This document shows, in pieces, positions 59,671 to 64,000 of a stretch of 64,000 bases of DNA. The notes under the pieces are model-generated. The model searched no databases, had not been told where the DNA came from, and worked only from the letters and a program-made list of their open reading frames with translations. Each line of letters begins with the position of its first letter. Positions within the stretch are counted from its first letter, which is position 1. The translations under genes and the position numbers were made by a program. Source of the stretch: Agriotes lineatus. Taxonomy: Eukaryota > Arthropoda > Insecta > Coleoptera > Elateridae. The DNA lies in NCBI GenBank assembly GCA_940337035.1, contig CALNHX010005296.1:45668-109667 (forward strand). Reading direction: 5' to 3'.

Positions 59671-60136
59671 TGTGACGTTATCCTGGCGCAAATCTAATTA
59701 AAAAACGCAATTAATGCATTTAATATTCGTGCATAGCTAATTTCCTGTCACATTTGATGTTTTCGAAGCTCACCTTGTTGATAAGATTTTAGAGGAATTC
59801 AGAACCTTTGATAACCTTAGGGTCGAGGCAAAATTCCTGTACAAAAATGTTGGAAACGCCAGTAGTCCAGCGATACTGGAGGCCTAAATAATAAGTTTTA
59901 GTGGCGAGACTGCTTGTATTTATATTCGGCGTTATATTGCAGGTTGACGTTGAGTTGGAGAATGAATTCATGAGATAAGCATCACTGGACTATGGGCGAT
60001 ATCAACATTTTTTAACAGGAATGTTGCCTCGACCCTAAGGTGAGCTCCGAAAAGGCTAAATGTGACAGGAATTTAGCTATGCGCAATGCATTAATTGCTT
60101 TTCTTAATTAAATTGGTGCCAGGATAACGTTAAACA
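59671..60136. mobile_element. 466-bp foldback element in Gr copy 3
   Basis: Arms of about 200 bp are inverted copies. The left starts TGTGACGTTATCCTGGCGCA; the right in reverse complement starts TGTTTAACGTTATCCTGGCA. Both run through a CCTGTCACATTT block, AGCTCACCTT and AGGGTCGAGGCAA to an AGTCCAG-GAT block in the middle. It splits a receptor codon run: CCA ATT on the left and TTATTAAAC on the right, with two spare T's, compatible with a 2-bp duplication. The arms resemble 11368 and 41455. Confidence 0.75.
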
Positions 60137-60306
60137 TTTTATTAAACATGGCGCAAAGTATGGTTACACATGTCATCCAAGCGTACTATATGTATACAAA
60201 AATGAACTAATATATATCCTATAATCTGCATTTAATATTTAGAGTGAGTTGGCACATTTTTGATTCAATTGTAACGGCAACTCTTTGTTCGCTATTTGCA
60301 GATGAG

Positions 60307-62476
60307 GAAAGTTAATTTTATTTGTGAAAGTAGTTTTCTTTGTTTGGAATGGTATTTCGCCATATTTTCGGACACTGCAGTTTTAAATTTATATTTTCAT
60401 CTACTGTTTGTCAAAAAGACAACGATGTGTCTTCTGGCTACTAAGAAAAAATAATAGGAAAAATTTACTTGAATGAATAATCCTCAAGCAGTATTTTGCT
60501 TAAAATTATAAACAAAAAGCCATTTTATTATATTGTACAGTACGAATGCGAGTACAAGGATAAGGCGGCCGTTTTAAATTTTATTGTTAGTTTGTCTTCT
60601 GGTATTTTAGATGTTGTTACAAGGGAAGTTTACAAAATGTAACAATCTTAAAAGGATCCAGTGGCTCTGGATCAGGAATGGGTTTTAGCATCAAATAAAA
60701 GGAAAAATTCGTGATATTTTTAAGGGCACCACTTAGCTAGGAGCGTCGACGTCGACTTATACGCTGACAACGGGGTGATTTATCAGGGCTGCGTAGATTT
60801 ACAGAGCGTCATCATACAGAATGTTTAAATACAGGACGTTCAATATCAGATCAGTAATTTTGCGGCAATCAAACGAGACTGAAATCGGAGTTTCAGATTG
60901 ATAAGCTGCGTCGTGGGCGCCAAAATTGGCACAATAAGGCTTTTCCAAACGCTTACATCACATAAACCCTGTTTGATTATCTTTCGCCAGCTACTGATCT
61001 CGTCGCTGCTTCGCATCGTGGCGCGAGAAGAAGTTTGATGAGGCGAACTGGAGACCCCAATTTCTTTGTGAATCAAAAGCAGTGGCGGTGTCAATTTTCA
61101 AATTGACCTAAGTGAAAATTCTTCGTTGTTATTTGCTATCTAATTTTTGTGATATCGTGTGTCCAGCCCGTGGGTGGTCTTTCCACACTTCATTCATATT
61201 TCGTGTCTATCTTTTATCCTTTATTCTGGTTAGATGGCCTGCCCAGTTCTACCACAAAAACTCTACGGTCAGAAGAAAATGAAATTGAGTTGCAGTGTGA
61301 ATTATCAAAGAGCCTCGTAACCGTTTGTAAAAACCAGAGCAGTTGTTTATAGTTTCTCTAAGGAATCTTTCGTTGAATGTAACTATGACGTCAAAATCCG
61401 TAGTACCATAATAATACAAAACTAATTTTTTGCATAAAAAACGTATACATATAATTAACATATGAGGTTGGCTAACTTCTAATAATAATAATAATAATAA
61501 TTTTTTTAAATTAAGTGTCAAAAGTGACAACTAAAAATATTTTTGAGAGATGCCGCAGAAGCATTTGGAAATTCATGCATGGGAACGTGTTGCTTTATTA
61601 ATAACATATTTATAACAGGAGGATGATAATAGGGGCCCTTTTGTATAGTCGAATGCCGCCAAAAAGGTAATGTCCAGTGTTTTGAATTAGCTATTGTAAA
61701 TTCATAAAATTTTACTTTAGCTGCCTGGGGCAGCATTACATATTAGTATTTTAACAGTAAGCTCTACACCTCAGCCAATGAAGTGAAATTTTTACTTTTC
61801 CACATAAAAACGACCCTTTTCGAAATCTGTTATTTGCGTTCATAACTTCACCGAGGTTGCTATTCGAAATACGATTTATGAAGTGTACGATAAAAGTAAG
61901 ACTAAATGCTTTTAATGTAATATATTTAAACGTTTTTAAAATTTAGAAAACAGCCGTTTGAGTGTTTACTATTACATTAGAAGAAATGTCAGCTATAATT
62001 TGTATTTAATTAGTTACCAAAATCATTTTTAAAAAGTGAGTTCTTCAAAAAATAAACATTATCAGTCAGTTCAACAATTCATCAATTTCATTAAAAGGTA
62101 ACGTTTCGCTGATTGATATCAGCTTTATCAGACATATTAAAATATTATGTTAAAAAGACGAGTACATAATAGGGGTGATCTGTAATGAACCAAAATAAAA
62201 TGTTAGATGAGTGAAAGAATAAAAACCTCACAAGAAGATGTTACCTGTATTGAAGTCAGTTATTTCCTTTTAAAAACGGATATTCTTTAAGTATCATTTT
62301 CCATTACATTTTATCTCTTGCTATAAAGTGGTTTTTAAAAAATAAATGGTATTGAAAAAAATCAAACTGATAGAAAAAAAGCAATTAAAAACTCGACATT
62401 TGTTTGCTGAATGAAGAATAGAACAGACCACTGTTAATAGAACATCTTAAGGGAGTGTTGCAATCCGTAAAATTTT
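60307..62476. other. Region after Gr copy 3, nothing recognised
   Basis: Searched for the terminal exons of copy 3 (the LQLLHYH-K-TAAGFF and TY-x5-QF blocks) without success. Contains an (AAT)n run at 61481-61501 and chance frames only. Confidence 0.45.
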
Positions 62477-62615
62477 AATAGTATATTATGTAACAAGTTT
62501 TATAAACGTCACTTTAGTCACGAGTTTTTTCAGGCACGAGCGGAGCGTAGCCCAGCGAGTGCTTAATAAACGAGTGTCTATACGAGTTTATATAGTGTGT
62601 TACATACTATATTTT
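62477..62615. repeat. Hairpin element 1 of the right-end cluster
   Basis: Imperfect inverted arms: 62477-62545 begins AATAGTATATTATGTAACA, and 62550-62615 carries its inverse. The tip holds CACGAGCGGAGCG. Confidence 0.7.
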
Positions 62616-62927
62616 CTACGACCACACATTTAGACAATATAACATCATATTATTTCTTTTGAATATTAAATTACGTCAAATTATGCTCGACAAACGTCAA
62701 TGTTGACTGTTGAAAACTAACTTGATTTTAGTTTTGCCTGTGGCTAGTAAAGCAAATACTGTTTGAACCTAACTTCTCCCCATGACTAAAACATCGTTGC
62801 TTCAGCCCGTGACTAAGAGGCTTTTCAGTCACAGGTTATGAAGGCATGATTAAAAGGTCACTTAGCGACGTGTATGTAAGTATGTTAAATGCCATTTTAG
62901 TTACAGGAGTAGAAAATAGTAATTTAT

Positions 62928-63041
62928 TATACAAGACGATAAAGTTAAATTTTATCCACGAGTGAATCGTTTAACGTCGAGACGAAGTCGAGACGTTAAT
63001 GATTCAACAGTGGATAGAAATAACTTTATCGTCGTGTATAC
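62928..63041. repeat. Hairpin element 2 of the right-end cluster
   Basis: Arms of about 54 bp, starting with a block that contains GACGATAAAGTTA and ending with TAACTTTATCGTCG, with a short tip around CGAGACGAAGTCGAG. Confidence 0.8.
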
Positions 63042-63191
63042 TACAATATTTTTTTCTATAGCAAGAACTTTAACAATTTCAAAAGAAAATAATGACAGTC
63101 AATCAAATTTCAAAACGTCAGTAGCTAGATCGGGTTGCTACGATAATACGAAGCTGTCATATTTAATTTAAACAAAAGTTAGAAAATTAAA

Positions 63192-63464
63192 TTACTTTAT
63201 CTACTCCTACTGCACAATGGCCATTAATTATGATTCATAATTCACAGTTTGCAGCCAATCATAAAATTCTATTTTCATTATTCATTAGTTTGCAAGTTGC
63301 AACCAATCAGAAAATTCTATTTTCATTTCTCAATAGGTTGTAGCCAATCACAAAATTCATTCTTATTATTAAATGACTTTTGAAGTTAACATCTGTCACA
63401 AATGTCATAATTGAGAAATATGAACACAAGACTCCTATTGCATAGGAGTAGATAAAATATTGTA
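63192..63464. repeat. Inverted-ended segment with three CCAATC direct repeats
   Basis: Ends are TTTATCTACTCCTAC and its inverse GGAGTAGATAAA. Inside, CCAATC recurs at 63255, 63303 and 63344, the first two within units sharing AAAATTCTATTTTCATT. Confidence 0.6.
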
Positions 63465-63577
63465 TTATATTCGCGATTATGGCCATTATTCACTCAGATG
63501 ACTTGCGCCACGCGCCTTCGGCTTGTGGCGCAAATGTCATCTTCGTGAATAATGGCTGTCATAATCGCTCATATAAT
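63465..63577. repeat. Hairpin element 3 of the right-end cluster
   Basis: Arms 63465-63511 and 63525-63577 are near-perfect inverted copies: CGCGATTATGGCCATTATTC and its counterpart GAATAATGGCTGTCATAATCG. The tip is GCGCCTTCGGCTT. Confidence 0.8.
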
Positions 63578-63696
63578 AATATACTATTATCTATCCTTGA
63601 TGTTAAAATGCTACTTTATCTACCCTTGCTGTTAAAGTAAAACTTGACCTTTTGTTTTGAGTTGATAAAAGCACACTTTAACATGTGCTATAGAAA

Positions 63697-63835
63697 AATA
63701 GTATATTATGTTATTAGGAGCAAAAGTTATATTTTATGTGGCGAGGCTGGACGGGTTATCTGCCGAGCTTGCGAGGCAGATACGTACAGCCGAGCCACAT
63801 AAAGATACTTTTGCTCCGAATAACATATAGTATTT
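63697..63835. repeat. Hairpin element 4 of the right-end cluster
   Basis: Arms of about 65 bp start AATAGTATATTATGTTATT, like element 1, and run through GGAGCAAAAGT and TTTATGTGGC to a tip around TCTGCCGAGCTTGCGAGGCAGA. Confidence 0.8.
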
Positions 63836-64000
63836 TTTCTTCAAAAGTTTTTCTAACAAATTATTTACAACTTTGTGAACAAAATTCGAAGAAAATTACT
63901 TGATCTCGTCAGCGGCAGATAATATTATCTGCCGCTTGGCAATAAAGTGACAGTTTAGCATCATCAATCCAGCAGTATAATGCCATATTTTACTGCCGTT

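Larger units (their letters stand above)
49404..60306 (+). pseudogene. Gustatory receptor copy 3, first exon dismembered by transposons
   Basis: Four collinear pieces of one receptor first exon. 49404-49525 gives MTSIYIALYPVYILFKLFG, then an in-frame TAG. About 50990-51395 gives FQFDLMVFCGMLL and HNKLKGRSVNRF followed by stops. About 59497-59670 gives YRFESLSQYW through TTFNKTYSAPI. 60137-60306 gives LLNMAQSMVTHVIQAYYMY, a stop, then FDSIVTATLCSLFADE. They align in order with copies 1 and 2. The breaks hold a long-inverted-repeat transposon, a Ty3-type element plus LINE tail, and a foldback element. The donor after exon 1 has changed from GTAAG to GAAAG. No terminal exons were found downstream. 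Confidence 0.85.

Overview
The window looks like AT-rich nuclear DNA from an insect, most likely a beetle. The grounds are tandem chemoreceptor genes with long first exons and short phase-0 terminal exons, GT-AG introns, and a dense load of insect-type transposons (hAT, mariner/Tc1, LINE, Ty3 and copia LTR elements, tRNA-derived SINEs, foldback hairpins). The species call is inference. I saw no prokaryotic or organellar features.

The only host genes I can support are gustatory receptors (Gr), all on the + strand and all from one subfamily. Copy 1 (20415-26483) is complete: 4 exons, 375 aa, ending in the TY-x5-QF motif of insect Grs. A fragment (about 35951-36590) is split by a SINE. Copy 2 (36955-41086) has an intact 297-aa first exon, but each of its three terminal exons carries one extra base relative to copy 1. 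Copy 3 (49404-60306) is a ruined first exon split by a long-inverted-repeat transposon, a Ty3-type LTR element plus a LINE tail, and a foldback element. The region is therefore a tandem receptor array that is decaying mainly by transposon insertion.

Layout: 1-9 kb holds two related LTR-element 3' regions (about 1.9-3.8 and 6.2-7.5 kb), one split by a SINE with an 8-bp target duplication, and three small inverted-repeat elements. 9.8-14.2 kb is repeat debris with no recognisable gene. 14.2-19.1 kb is a degenerate LINE on the - strand, interrupted by a 1279-bp solo LTR and abutted by a tRNA-derived SINE. 20.4-26.5 kb is Gr copy 1, whose 4.8-kb first intron holds a dead mariner. 28.1-29.6 kb is a hAT element with a perfect 8-bp duplication and another transposon nested in it. 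35.9-41.1 kb holds the Gr fragment and copy 2. 41.4-47.2 kb holds Tc1 and copia remnants, two hairpins and a 950-bp transposon with a perfect 8-bp duplication. 49.4-60.3 kb is Gr copy 3 and its insertions. 62.5-63.8 kb is a run of four large hairpins.

The Gr products would be seven-pass membrane taste receptors. No other host gene, structural RNA gene or CRISPR array is supported. Coordinates of degenerate repeats are approximate where stated.
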